Shown here: one piece after another, positions 19,400 through 28,106 of the stretch
Layout: every line of letters starts with the position of its first letter
Numbering within the stretch: position 1 is the stretch's first letter
Assembly (NCBI GenBank): GCA_024642725.1
Contig: JAHEAO010000005.1
Span: 20,544-84,543 of the forward strand
From: Paracoccaceae bacterium
GTDB taxonomy: Bacteria; Pseudomonadota; Alphaproteobacteria; Rhodobacterales; Rhodobacteraceae
DNA: 64,000 nt
Direction: 5' to 3'
The notes under the pieces: generated by a model
What the model saw: the letters and a program-made list of their open reading frames with translations, nothing else
Told to the model about the DNA's origin: nothing
The model's database searches: none
Program-made: the position numbers and the translations under genes

Positions 19400-19866
19400 A
19401 GAAAGCGGCGCAGCTTCTGGAGCTGGCCCGCAATCGAGGTCTAATGCTCGCCACGGCCGAAAGCTGCACAGGCGGGTTGATTGCCGGCGCTATCACCGAA
19501 GTCGCCGGATCGTCCGACGTGTTCGATCGGGGCTACGTGACCTATTCCAACGCCGCCAAGGTGCAAATGCTTGGCGTTGATCCGCTAACGCTGCAAGCGC
19601 ATGGCGCGGTTTCGGAAGATATCGCACGCGAAATGGCCGCTGGAGCGCTGAAGAACTCGGACGCAGGGCTTGCGGTGTCTGTCACGGGAATTGCCGGGCC
19701 CGGCGGCTCGGAACACAAGCCCGAAGGTCGGGTATGCTTCGGCCTGGCCAAACCGGGTCAGCCGGCCCGCTCTGAAACCGTCGAGTTCGGCGCGATCGGG
19801 CGGTCAGAAGTCAGACAGGCGACCGTATCCCACGCGCTGGATCTCCTGATCAAAGAATTGTTCTGA
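19387..19866 (+). CDS. CinA C-terminal-domain protein (nicotinamide-nucleotide amidohydrolase type)
   Basis: 159 residues from a GTG at 19387, chosen because conserved CinA-C sequence begins at once (A-H-L-K-K-A-A) and the longer frame would run through pgpA. The motif T-A-E-S-C-T-G-G at ~24-31 carries the catalytic Ser/Thr region, followed by S-V-T-G-I-A-G-P-G-G. Stand-alone CinA-C proteins (PncC type) deamidate NMN to nicotinic acid mononucleotide. The N-terminal COG1058 domain of full CinA is absent, which is normal for this form. It is translationally linked to pgpA by overlap. Confidence 0.9.
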   Translation: MAHLKKAAQLLELARNRGLMLATAESCTGGLIAGAITEVAGSSDVFDRGYVTYSNAAKVQMLGVDPLTLQAHGAVSEDIAREMAAGALKNSDAGLAVSVTGIAGPGGSEHKPEGRVCFGLAKPGQPARSETVEFGAIGRSEVRQATVSHALDLLIKELF

Positions 19867-20028
19867 TACTGCCCGCTTTTCGGGCGCGTCAGAGGGAATG
19901 GCGCACAATTTTCAATCAGATTGAGAACCGCCCGCAGAATAGGCGCTTTCGGCGCAATGTGCCTCTTTCCTTTGCAGTACCTGCGCGATTGAAAGCCCGA
20001 ACGGGACATCTCAGTGGGGGACTTGGCA

Positions 20029-21207
20029 ATGGTAGCAGCAGATACGGCCTGGATCATCGTTGCGACGGCGCTTGTCTTGTTCATGACATTACCAGGGCTG
20101 GCGCTCTTCTATGGTGGCCTCGTCCGCGCGCGAAATGTTCTGAGCGTCTTCATGCAGTGTTACGCCATCGCCTGCACCATGAGCATTGCCTGGCTTGCAT
20201 TCGGCTACACCATAGCTTTTGGGGATGGCGGCCCCTACTGGGGCGGGTTGGGCAAGTTCTTCTTGCTTGGCGTGACGTCCGACAGCCTGACGGGCACGAT
20301 CCCCGAAATCCTGTTCTTTGCCTTCCAGATGACTTTTGCCATCATCACCCCGGCCTTGATTGTCGGGGCCTATGTCGAACGAATCTCGTTCGGCTTCGTC
20401 TTGATCTTCTCAACCCTCTGGATGCTTCTGTGCTATGCGCCCGTCGTGCACTGGATCTGGGGTGGTGGGATGCTGGCGGATGGCGGGATCTTCGGAGAGA
20501 TCGGCGCCAGAGACTTCGCGGGTGGCATTGTCGTGCATGAGACCGCCGGCCTCGCGGCCCTGATTGTTGCCGTGATGCTGGGCGCTCGGCGCGACCGGAC
20601 CAAGCCACCACATAATCCCGGCTACGTTGTAATCGGCGCGGGCATGCTGTGGGTCGGCTGGTTTGGATTCAACGGCGGGTCACAGCTGGCGGCGGACGGC
20701 GGGGCGGCGATGGCACTGGCCGTAACGCATATTTCCGCGGCAGCCGCATCGATGAGCTGGGCGCTCTGGGAGCGCATCAAATATGGCAAGGCTTCGGTGG
20801 TCGGGCTCGTCACCGGCACGATCGCGGGGCTTGCCTCGATCACCCCAGCGTCAGGTTATGTCGGACCTGTCGAGGCTTTGATCATCGGCGGTATAGCGGG
20901 CATCCTTTGCCAAGAGGCGGTCGGATTGATCCGCAACAGATTGAAGATCGACGATACGCTCGACGTTTTCGCCGTGCACGGTGTCGGCGGCATATTCGGA
21001 ACGATCATGATTGCAATACTGGGCCAGGGCAGTTGGATTGCGCAACTCGGCGCGTTGGCAATCGTCGGAGTCTATACCGCGGTCGTGACGGGCATCCTTG
21101 TCAAGATTTGTGCGGCGGCGGTCGGATTCCGGGTCGATGCCGAAATGGAAACGAACGGCTTGGACTTATCGCTCCATGGCGAAAGGGCCTATGATCACGT
21201 GTCCTAG
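20029..21207 (+). CDS. amt: Ammonium transporter (Amt/MEP family)
   Basis: 392 residues from the ATG at 20029, which has GTGGGGGA upstream. A GTG at 20014 is the alternative. About eleven membrane segments are seen. Family landmarks include L-A-L-F-Y-G-G-L-V-R near 20, H-E-T-A-G (pore-lining His region) around 168, W-x-G-W-F-G-F-N-G-G-S, and the second pore histidine in F-A-V-H-G-V-G-G. It conducts NH3/NH4+ across the inner membrane. There is no adjacent glnK, unlike the common glnK-amtB pair. The ntrBC/ntrYX genes lie 3-10 kb away and are plausible regulators. Its stop codon overlaps that of the convergent PrpD gene. Confidence 0.94.
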   Translation: MVAADTAWIIVATALVLFMTLPGLALFYGGLVRARNVLSVFMQCYAIACTMSIAWLAFGYTIAFGDGGPYWGGLGKFFLLGVTSDSLTGTIPEILFFAFQMTFAIITPALIVGAYVERISFGFVLIFSTLWMLLCYAPVVHWIWGGGMLADGGIFGEIGARDFAGGIVVHETAGLAALIVAVMLGARRDRTKPPHNPGYVVIGAGMLWVGWFGFNGGSQLAADGGAAMALAVTHISAAAASMSWALWERIKYGKASVVGLVTGTIAGLASITPASGYVGPVEALIIGGIAGILCQEAVGLIRNRLKIDDTLDVFAVHGVGGIFGTIMIAILGQGSWIAQLGALAIVGVYTAVVTGILVKICAAAVGFRVDAEMETNGLDLSLHGERAYDHVS

Positions 21208-22499
21208 TGGAGTGGTGCTGCCAGTTCCCGTAGCAAGGGGTCCAGACTGTCCTCATTGACGGCCTGCCAAAGACTTGCCGCGCGATCATCGGACAACAGG
21301 CTGGCCGCCTTTCGGCGCAACTTGGCGCGGCGCTCCAACATCGAGATCGGCGCATCCAGATCGTGTCCGTATTCCAGAACTTCGCCGGAGCGCAATCTCA
21401 GCGTCACCCGCGCCTGCGTTTCTGACAGGGCTTCGCTGCCGATCACCTGAACCCGGTCTCGCATCTCTGTCAGCACCGGGTCGGCAACCATCTTGTCGGC
21501 AAAGGTATCGATAGAACCAGTATCAACGCCCAAGAGCGCCATTGCCGCTGTCAGGCGATAACTGAACTTTGCCTCCAGTCCAGTCCGGGGTGCAGGCGTA
21601 TTGCACACCGTCAGCCAGCGAGGATGGGTCGCGACGATGACGGCCTCAATGGCGCCAACTTCGATTTCAGTCCTTGAAAGCGCTTCCAACATGGCGTGCA
21701 GGCCATGACAGCAAGCGTGGAATTTGTGGCTGATCGCCTCGAACCGCCATGACTGCCCGATGTCATCGAACGCCGCTTCATCCGCCACGCCATGATGGGT
21801 AGGACCTAACCCTTGCGGACCGCCGAGCCCATCTGCAGCAGAGGTCATACCCAGACCGGCCAGCAAGGCCGCCTCGACACCCGTTTCAGCAGCAAGTCCG
21901 GCATTGTAGGGTTTGCCCATCGTACCGAACTGCGACTTCAGGCCGGAAGCGCGGGTTGCGGCAAGACCCAAGGCGTTTCGCGCTACGTCTTCAGTCAGGC
22001 CCAGAAGCCGGATCGCCGCGAGCGTCGCCCCAACAGCGCCCGCAGTGGCGGTCTGATGAAAGCCGATCTGGTAATGCGGTCTGCCCAGCCATTGCCCGAA
22101 ACGGATCGAGCCTTCGACACCGATCAAAGCTGAGTTCAGCATTGCTGATGGTCCCATGCCATCGCGTTCGGCCAAGGCAAGGACGGCGGGAAGCACTGCG
22201 ACACTGGGATGCCCGATATGGCCAAAGTGAGTATCGTCGTAATCCAGTGCGTGGCTTGTAGCGCCATTTACCAGGGCAGCTACGGAAGCAGGCACCCGGC
22301 CACCGCCGATCAAAGTCGCTTTGCCTGTGCCGGCCTCTGCAATCGCCTTGCGCCGCAAGAGCACCGATACCGGCTCGGATCCGCCTGCGATCGCACAGGC
22401 GGCCCAGTCAAACAACGAAAGCCGCATCATCTCCAAAGCCGATGCAGCGGGTGTGGCGGTCATCGCAAAACGCGCCAGCTCTGTCGTCACATCTTTCAT
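21204..22499 (-). CDS. MmgE/PrpD family protein
   Basis: 431 residues from the ATG at 22499. A TTG three codons upstream is the alternative. The chain has the all-helical N-terminal domain typical of MmgE/PrpD proteins, with A-L-V-N-G-A-T-S-H-A-L-D-Y-D-D around residue 80, H-x-G-H-P-S-V near 93 and a conserved K-x-H-x-C-C-H-G-L-H-x-M motif near 260. The family includes 2-methylcitrate dehydratase and cis-aconitate decarboxylase, but most members are of unknown substrate. No propionate-cycle genes (prpB, prpC) accompany it, so PrpD function should not be assumed. Confidence 0.88.
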   Translation of the reverse strand: MKDVTTELARFAMTATPAASALEMMRLSLFDWAACAIAGGSEPVSVLLRRKAIAEAGTGKATLIGGGRVPASVAALVNGATSHALDYDDTHFGHIGHPSVAVLPAVLALAERDGMGPSAMLNSALIGVEGSIRFGQWLGRPHYQIGFHQTATAGAVGATLAAIRLLGLTEDVARNALGLAATRASGLKSQFGTMGKPYNAGLAAETGVEAALLAGLGMTSAADGLGGPQGLGPTHHGVADEAAFDDIGQSWRFEAISHKFHACCHGLHAMLEALSRTEIEVGAIEAVIVATHPRWLTVCNTPAPRTGLEAKFSYRLTAAMALLGVDTGSIDTFADKMVADPVLTEMRDRVQVIGSEALSETQARVTLRLRSGEVLEYGHDLDAPISMLERRAKLRRKAASLLSDDRAASLWQAVNEDSLDPLLRELAAPLH

Positions 22500-22558
22500 C
22501 CGACCCAACCTTGTTCTTTCAAAGCGATCCCCGCCGGTCGCAAGACATGTGCGCTTCC

Positions 22559-23002
22559 TCAGCCGTAGAGGGCTTTGGCCCGCGCTTCGAACGCCCCGAC
22601 GATCCGCTGCATCGCCTCTTTGAAGACGGCACCGATGACCTTTTGCAGGATCGCGTTCTTGAACTCGAAATCAACGAAGAACTCAACGTCGCAGTCGTCG
22701 TCACTGCTGTGAAATATCCAGTAGGATTTCAGGAACTTAAATGGCCCATCGAGATATTCGGTGTCGATACGCCGTGTTTCGGGCCATAGCGTCACACGAC
22801 TGCCGAAACGTTCCCGGAAGACCTTGAACGAGATGACGAGATCGGCCTCCATCACCTCATGATCCTTGTGCCGGGTGCGGGACCTGATGCGGGCGGCGGC
22901 ACACCAAGGCAGAAATTCCGGGTATTTCGCGACATCCGCCACGAGGTCGTACATCTGGTCCGCCGAATAGGGCAGTTGGCGGATCTCGGAATGTCTCGGC
23001 AT
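22559..23002 (-). CDS. RatA/COQ10-like START-domain protein
   Basis: 147 residues from the ATG at 23002 (M-P-R-H-S-E). A longer frame exists, but conserved sequence starts here. The sequence shows the SRPBCC/START fold signature: [23 protein letters not shown] near the N-terminus, and the F-E-F-K-N-A-I-L-Q helix late in the chain. Family members bind ubiquinone-type lipids (COQ10 in mitochondria) or, in E. coli, were described as the RatA ribosome-association toxin. In alphaproteobacteria the quinone-chaperone role is the more natural inference. It is divergent from hpt with 69 bases between the two starts. Confidence 0.88.
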   Translation of the reverse strand: MPRHSEIRQLPYSADQMYDLVADVAKYPEFLPWCAAARIRSRTRHKDHEVMEADLVISFKVFRERFGSRVTLWPETRRIDTEYLDGPFKFLKSYWIFHSSDDDCDVEFFVDFEFKNAILQKVIGAVFKEAMQRIVGAFEARAKALYG

Positions 23003-23071
23003 CGGGCTCTTTGCTCTGGTTATGTTGGGGGCAGATTTCGTAGAGTGCAGCGAGGAATGCAAGGGGAAGTC

Positions 23072-23623
23072 ATGCCGCACAGACCGTATGTTATCGATGA
23101 GATGATCTCTGCCAAGGCCATCGCCGCGCGGATCGAAGCGCTGGCGCAACAGATCAAACAAGCCTTTGCCGGCACCGAAAAGCTGGTTGTCGTTGGACTT
23201 CTGCGGGGGTCATTCGTGTTCATAGCGGATCTGGTTCGCGAACTGGACATGAATGTCGAAGTCGACTTTCTTGAAGCATCTTCCTACGGAGATGGCATGG
23301 AAAGCAGCAGAGAAGTTCGTATTCTCAAAGATTTACGCGGCGAGATTGGCGGCCGGGATGTCCTGGTCGTTGAAGATATCGTCGATACCGGTTTCACCTT
23401 GAAACATGTGGTTGGCCTGCTGAAATCGCGGGAGCCGCGCCGCCTTGAAACGATCGCCCTGCTCGACAAACCGTCCCGGCGCGAGGTCGACATCAAGGCA
23501 ACCTGGACCGGCTTCGAGATACCTGATGAATTCGTCGTCGGCTACGGTATCGATTTTGCCCAACGCAACCGAAACCTGCCTTACATCGGCAAGGTGCGCT
23601 TTACGGAACCAGAGCAAGCCTGA
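23072..23623 (+). CDS. hpt: Hypoxanthine phosphoribosyltransferase
   Basis: 183 residues from the ATG at 23072, preceded by AAGGGGAAG. The PRPP-binding motif [11 protein letters not shown] is at ~99-109, an early L-L-R-G-S loop at ~43-47 and D-F-L-E-A-S-S-Y flexible-loop residues at 65-72. It salvages hypoxanthine (and probably guanine) to the nucleotide with PRPP. The stop codon overlaps the start of a small membrane-protein gene (TGATG), suggesting coupled translation. Confidence 0.94.
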   Translation: MPHRPYVIDEMISAKAIAARIEALAQQIKQAFAGTEKLVVVGLLRGSFVFIADLVRELDMNVEVDFLEASSYGDGMESSREVRILKDLRGEIGGRDVLVVEDIVDTGFTLKHVVGLLKSREPRRLETIALLDKPSRREVDIKATWTGFEIPDEFVVGYGIDFAQRNRNLPYIGKVRFTEPEQA

Positions 23624-23805
23624 TGTTCAACTTCCGCCACATGTTGCGGATGTCGAAATGGGCGAGGCATCCGCCCTCTGACAGACAGGTCAGGCTCGTG
23701 CTTGGAATTTTGCTGGTTTGCCTTTTGCTATTCGCTCTGGAACGAATCTTTGGCTGGCCAGCGTGGTTGACGCTGCCCGGCACACCGCGGGGCCGGATCA
23801 ACTGA
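23623..23805 (+). CDS. Small single-pass membrane protein
   Basis: 60 residues. A basic N-terminal half (F-N-F-R-H-M-L-R-M-S-K-W-A-R) is followed by one strong hydrophobic helix at about residues 25-43 and a short C-terminal tail ending R-G-R-I-N. The positive-inside rule puts the N-terminus in the cytoplasm. The ATG overlaps the hpt stop in TGATG, which supports real expression. I do not recognise a named family. Its 3' end overlaps the convergent LysR gene by eight bases. Confidence 0.65.
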   Translation: MFNFRHMLRMSKWARHPPSDRQVRLVLGILLVCLLLFALERIFGWPAWLTLPGTPRGRIN

Positions 23806-24661
23806 CGCGACCTTCAAGCCGGTCCGCGATACTGGCTAGCCCTTCGACCAAGAGACCGCGCACGGCGCGAATTCGCGGAGCGTCGGCCAGGTCGAAATGG
23901 CTGGCAACCCAGATATCCACCGACATTTCCGACATGCGCCCCCGTCGGCGCTCCAGCCGCTCATCCGCATCACCCAACACGCAAGGCAAGATCGCCTGCC
24001 CCATCCCTTCGACGGCCAAGGCCCGCAAGGTAACAAAACTGTCCGCGGCGGCGACAATGGTTTCGACATTGTCGGCGAGCCATTTGGCGACCATCGTTCG
24101 GGTGAGCGCGCCGCTAAGCCCAAGCCATCTGTCCGGGGTTACGTCAGGGCGGGCGTAGATGTCGAAGGCCAATTTTGCCGCGACCTCCCCGGACAGATCA
24201 TCCGGCAGTTGCGTTGTTGGACGGACAGCCACGTCCGCATGCAACCGAGACAGGTCCAGATGGGCGTTGGTGCTGAGCAGTTCCACGCGCAGTTCACTCC
24301 CCTGCCCCTGCCAGCGCGCCAGCATTGCGGGCAATATGGTGCCGCAGAATGTATCGGTTGAGGTCACCCTTACGACACCTCGCAAAGGAGCTTGAGCACC
24401 CTGAATGATCCGGTCGACGGCCAGCACCGCGTTTTCAACCTCGCGGGCGGCATCTATTACGCGCACGCGATCTTCCGAAATCGAATAGCCGCGCGCGGAT
24501 TTTTTAAAGATCTCAACACCGTGGCTGTCTTCAAAGGCCGCGATGCGCCGCAGGACGGTGGCATGGTTCACGCCCAGCACGCGCGCCGCCGCTGAAACAG
24601 AGCCATGAGCGGCGACCGCCAGCACATAGCGCAGGTCGTCCCAGTTTTCGCGGTTGTGCAT
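23798..24661 (-). CDS. LysR-family transcriptional regulator
   Basis: 287 residues with a winged HTH in residues 1-62 (L-R-Y-V-L-A-V-A-A-H-G-S-V-S-A-A-A-R-V-L then N-H-A-T-V-L-R-R-I) and the type-2 periplasmic-binding-like co-inducer domain from ~95. The HTH lacks the very common S-x-P-A-L-S-R-x-I wording and instead has H-A-T-V-L-R-R, a variant seen in a LysR subgroup. It diverges from the cytochrome c' gene with a 101-base shared region, making the cytochrome pair its first candidate target. An in-cis role is inference from position only. Confidence 0.88.
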   Translation of the reverse strand: MHNRENWDDLRYVLAVAAHGSVSAAARVLGVNHATVLRRIAAFEDSHGVEIFKKSARGYSISEDRVRVIDAAREVENAVLAVDRIIQGAQAPLRGVVRVTSTDTFCGTILPAMLARWQGQGSELRVELLSTNAHLDLSRLHADVAVRPTTQLPDDLSGEVAAKLAFDIYARPDVTPDRWLGLSGALTRTMVAKWLADNVETIVAAADSFVTLRALAVEGMGQAILPCVLGDADERLERRRGRMSEMSVDIWVASHFDLADAPRIRAVRGLLVEGLASIADRLEGRVS

Positions 24662-24762
24662 TAATTAACGAACCTGCTGCAAAATTTTGGACTACACATT
24701 GTTATTCTCACATCTACGCTATTACGACGTCAATTCTTATCGAGTCGCAGGGAGATCTCAGA

Positions 24763-25233
24763 ATGTTCAAGACGACAGCCTTCGCTACCGCCGCCGCCAT
24801 CTTGGTTTCCGGAGCTGCCTTTGCCGAAAGTCATGTTGACCCGGCGATCGCCGGTGCCATCAAGGCGCGGCAATCTCAGATGACGCTCTATGCCTTCAAT
24901 CTTGGCGTTCTGGGCGGGATGGCCCAGGACAAGATCCCCTACGACGCGGGCACCGCAAGTGCCGCTGCGGCGAACCTTGTGGCGCTTTTGAGCCTTGACC
25001 AGTCGAGATACTGGCCCGAGGGGTCGGACAATGCATCTGTTGATGGCACCAGAGCGCTGCCAGCGATCTGGCAGGATGGGGCTGGCGTCGGAGAGAAAGC
25101 CGGAGCTTTGAAAGAAGCGGTTGCCGCGATGGATGCCGCCGCAGGTATGGACCTTGACAGCCTGAAAGCAGCAATGGGCCCGCTTGGCGGTGCATGTGGC
25201 GATTGCCATAAAGCCTATCGCCAGTCAGAATAG
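24763..25233 (+). CDS. Cytochrome c' / c-556-type protein
   Basis: 156 residues with a cleavable signal peptide (cleavage likely after A-A-F-A at ~21). One heme-binding C-x-x-C-H lies near the C-terminus at 145-149 in the context C-G-D-C-H-K-A-Y-R, as expected for the four-helix class II cytochrome c fold. The axial Met of the c-556 type or the His-only ligation of cytochrome c' cannot be distinguished. It is located in the periplasm and may transfer electrons or bind NO. It precedes a diheme cytochrome c on the same strand by 54 bases, so the two are probably co-expressed. Confidence 0.88.
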   Translation: MFKTTAFATAAAILVSGAAFAESHVDPAIAGAIKARQSQMTLYAFNLGVLGGMAQDKIPYDAGTASAAAANLVALLSLDQSRYWPEGSDNASVDGTRALPAIWQDGAGVGEKAGALKEAVAAMDAAAGMDLDSLKAAMGPLGGACGDCHKAYRQSE

Positions 25234-25287
25234 CACGGCGGGGCGCGGTCCAACGATCGCGCCCAATCCTTGTCCGGGTCAGGTTTG

Positions 25288-26178
25288 ATGTTGCGTTTTC
25301 TTGCGGTGCTGATAGCGCTTTGCGCCATAGGGTTCGGCGTTTTCTGGCTGGTTACCAAACCACAAACCACGGAACTGTCCGCATTGGACGGCATCTTGCC
25401 TGATATCGCGCGGGGAGAGGCAGTCTTCATCGCCGGCGGCTGCGCCTCTTGTCATTCCGCCGAGGGAACCGAAGGAGACGTCCGTCTGGAATTGATCGGA
25501 GGACGCTCGTTCCCAAGCGATTTCGGGATCTTCTATGCGCCCAACATTTCGCCTGATCCGGAAACCGGGGTCGGGAAATGGACAGCTCTGGATCTTGTAA
25601 ACGCCATGAAGCATGGAACGTCTCCAGGTGGTCAGCACTATTACCCGGCGTTTCCTTACGCCACATACACCCGCGCGACATTGGAAGACATCGTTTCCCT
25701 GCACGCCTACCTTATGACCCTGCCCGCTGTTTCGTGGCAGAACAGAGAGCACGACCTGACATTCCCGTTCAACATCCGATTCACGCTTGGCGGCTGGAAG
25801 TTCCTGTTCCTGGACGAAGGTTGGATCTTGCCGGATGTACCGACGCCAGAGCTGCAACGCGGGCGCTATCTGGTCGAGGCCCTTGGCCACTGCGGTGAAT
25901 GCCACACGCCCCGCAACCTGTTGGGGGGTATGGATGAATCCCGCTGGCTGGCTGGCGCACCAAACCCCTCGGGGCGGGGCAGCATTCCCAATATCACTCC
26001 CGGCAAACTAATCTGGGATGAAAGTGAACTCATGGCCTATTTCACCTCTGGTTTTACCCCGGAATTCGACGTTGTCGGGGGCCATATGTCCGAGGTCGTC
26101 GAGAACCTCAAGCAGATGCCAGAGAGCGATTTAAAGGCGATCATTGCCTATCTGAAGGCAGTTCCGGCGATCGATTAA
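25288..26178 (+). CDS. Membrane-anchored diheme cytochrome c
   Basis: 296 residues from the ATG at 25288. A TTG at 25270 is a poorer choice. An N-terminal hydrophobic helix (residues 2-24) anchors or exports it. Two heme motifs are visible, C52-A-S-C-H56 and C202-G-E-C-H206, the second in C-G-E-C-H-T-P-R-N. This layout matches the cytochrome c subunit of membrane dehydrogenases (alcohol, aldehyde or sorbitol type), but no dehydrogenase subunit gene is adjacent. It is probably an electron carrier working with the upstream cytochrome c'. Confidence 0.88.
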   Translation: MLRFLAVLIALCAIGFGVFWLVTKPQTTELSALDGILPDIARGEAVFIAGGCASCHSAEGTEGDVRLELIGGRSFPSDFGIFYAPNISPDPETGVGKWTALDLVNAMKHGTSPGGQHYYPAFPYATYTRATLEDIVSLHAYLMTLPAVSWQNREHDLTFPFNIRFTLGGWKFLFLDEGWILPDVPTPELQRGRYLVEALGHCGECHTPRNLLGGMDESRWLAGAPNPSGRGSIPNITPGKLIWDESELMAYFTSGFTPEFDVVGGHMSEVVENLKQMPESDLKAIIAYLKAVPAID

Positions 26179-26360
26179 CGCCAGTTTAGTCTACTCTCTG
26201 TCGGGCCCGGAAGGATCACGGGACAGGTCGCTTCGAAGTCCCGAGACAGCGCTCTGAAACCTTGCTCCAATGCAGAGTTTTCCAAGCGCCCCGGGCCCAT
26301 TGGATGCGCCCGATCGGAAGCGCAGCGTCCCAACCTTGGGCCGAGACCCAGCGGTGGCGA

Positions 26361-27335
26361 TCAGGCTGCAGGGCCGATTCTCTGCCCCTGTCCCTTCGCG
26401 ACCGCAGTTTCAAAAGCTAGGGCCGCCACCGCGAAATCGCCGATGGCCAGCCCGCGAAACAGGAAAGCGCTTCGCCTTGCCGGGTCATAGTCTGCGGCGA
26501 CTTTGCCCGAGAGGACTTCCGCCATGTCGCCCGTCACCATTGCCGCAGGCAGCATGGGTTTCGGACTGGCGGCCTCTTGTTCACGACTATCAATATAGGC
26601 CGCGTCGAATGCGCTGAGCGAGTCTGGCAGCCACGGAATCCCGAGATCGGCTATCGTGGTGAAGGCGCCGGGCTTCAGCCAACGCGCATCAAGAAAAGGC
26701 TTCGTGTCATAGGAGAGCGTCACCGACGAGACGATGAGGTCGGCATCCTCAATCGCCTCTCGCGCCGTCGCGGCGACAGTCGCGGACAAGCCCAGATCTC
26801 GGGCCATCGCACAGAGCCGCTCTGTATTGGCCAAGCCGCGGCCGAACGCGCGCACATTGGTCAAGGGAAAGATCGAAGCGAAGGCCTGCAGATGGCTTCG
26901 GGCCTGCACACCGCAACCGACAAAGGCGACACTTGCCGCTGCCGGATCGCCGAGCCGCCGCGCCATTACCGCGCTCAGACCCGCGGTGCGGACACCGGTA
27001 ATCCAGTTGCCGCCCATGACCGCGCGCAAAAGCCCGGTTTCGCTGTCGAGCAGGATAATCGAAGCCTCGATCCCATTAAGCCCCCGCGCCGGATTGCGCG
27101 GACTGACCATCGCCGTCTTGATCACGGTGTATCGCGGTGCGTCGGCGGCCGAGAGCGTCGTCATCATGTAGCGACCATCACCCGGCAGAAGCGCCGATTT
27201 CGGCACCGTCCAAAGCCGGTTTGCCGCCTGCTCCGCAAAAGCGTCTTCGATGCAGTCGGTGATCTCTTGCGGCAGAATACCAAGACCTTCAAGTAGCTCT
27301 TCATCTAGATAAACGATATCCTGCTTCGCTGGCAT
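26361..27335 (-). CDS. Ornithine cyclodeaminase / mu-crystallin family protein
   Basis: 324 residues, the normal family length. Substrate-site residues R-Y-T-V-I-K-T (Lys near residue 73) and a G-G-N-W-I-T-G-V-R-T-A stretch around 107-117 are present. The NAD-binding G-C-G-V-Q-A motif is near 140, and a late D-L-G-I-P segment follows. The family contains ornithine cyclodeaminase, alanine dehydrogenase, ketimine reductase and ectoine-degradation EutC. Nothing nearby (no eutB, no arginine-catabolism gene) selects one. It is an isolated minus-strand gene between a cytochrome and an LprI-like gene. Confidence 0.87.
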   Translation of the reverse strand: MPAKQDIVYLDEELLEGLGILPQEITDCIEDAFAEQAANRLWTVPKSALLPGDGRYMMTTLSAADAPRYTVIKTAMVSPRNPARGLNGIEASIILLDSETGLLRAVMGGNWITGVRTAGLSAVMARRLGDPAAASVAFVGCGVQARSHLQAFASIFPLTNVRAFGRGLANTERLCAMARDLGLSATVAATAREAIEDADLIVSSVTLSYDTKPFLDARWLKPGAFTTIADLGIPWLPDSLSAFDAAYIDSREQEAASPKPMLPAAMVTGDMAEVLSGKVAADYDPARRSAFLFRGLAIGDFAVAALAFETAVAKGQGQRIGPAA

Positions 27336-27512
27336 TGCCTTTGCTCCCGTTCTCGCAGGCTCACCCTACCCTGCCCCAGTCGGGTTGCGAAGCCATCGCA
27401 GCCATCCGATCGCCTGCTCTTGCGATAGGATCGAGCATCTGAACAAATTGGCATACGACAAACCCAGCGGCGCAGGATTGCGGCTGGAACCCATGACAAA
27501 GTGAGACGTCAA

Positions 27513-27908
27513 ATGAAGAAATTCGCTTTTATGTTTGGACTCTGCGCCGCGGCGTTCCCCGCAGTGAGCCATGCCGACCCTTCGCTCGAATGCAGTCTGG
27601 ATCTTGGCAGCCAGGTAGAGATTGCCGATTGCGTAGCCCAAGCCGAGTCTGCGGTCGATCGCACAGTCGATCTGGCGCTTGGTTTTGCCCGGACTGCCGC
27701 CAGGGACCTCGATGAAGTCACGGGGCGAAGTGTGGCACTGCCTGCCCTGGAAGAGGCGCAAAGCGCTTGGGCGACCTACCGCGACACACATTGCGACTTT
27801 GTTGGCGCGACCTATGGCGGAGGCTCAGGGACCGGTATCGCAATCCGGTCCTGCCGCGTGGACCTTGGCCGGGCGCGAGTGACCGAACTCATGAACCACG
27901 CCCAGTGA
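27513..27908 (+). CDS. LprI-like (DUF1311) secreted protein
   Basis: 131 residues from the ATG at 27513. A GTG at 27501 is in frame. There is a signal peptide (K-K-F then a hydrophobic core, cleavage likely after S-H-A). The mature part has four cysteines and the family signature W-A-T-Y-R-D-x-H-C-D-F near residue 88, with a late C-R-V-D-L-G-R-A-R. The DUF1311/LprI family includes lysozyme inhibitors in mycobacteria and urease-associated proteins, and most members are uncharacterised. It probably acts in the periplasm. No operon partner is visible. Confidence 0.78.
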   Translation: MKKFAFMFGLCAAAFPAVSHADPSLECSLDLGSQVEIADCVAQAESAVDRTVDLALGFARTAARDLDEVTGRSVALPALEEAQSAWATYRDTHCDFVGATYGGGSGTGIAIRSCRVDLGRARVTELMNHAQ

Positions 27909-28106
27909 ACCGACCGAGGTCTTCATTTTTTGTTCGAGGAGCGGCTTCCCCTTGGCGGGCAAGGAGGGAATGGGACACTTGCCCGGCCAAGGAGAAAACC
28001 TGTTCGGAATGAATCTAAATGCATCCGACACATTTCAGGTAGGCCAAATGCCACTGCGGTCAAGACCGGTAGCAATACGAAACGGAGTGGTGCCACGCTC
28101 GGGATG

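Noticed and set aside
19867..20013. A sigma-54 promoter upstream of the ammonium transporter
   Set aside because: The best TTTGCA -12-like element has no GG at the required distance, and the local NtrC lacks the sigma-54-contacting loop.
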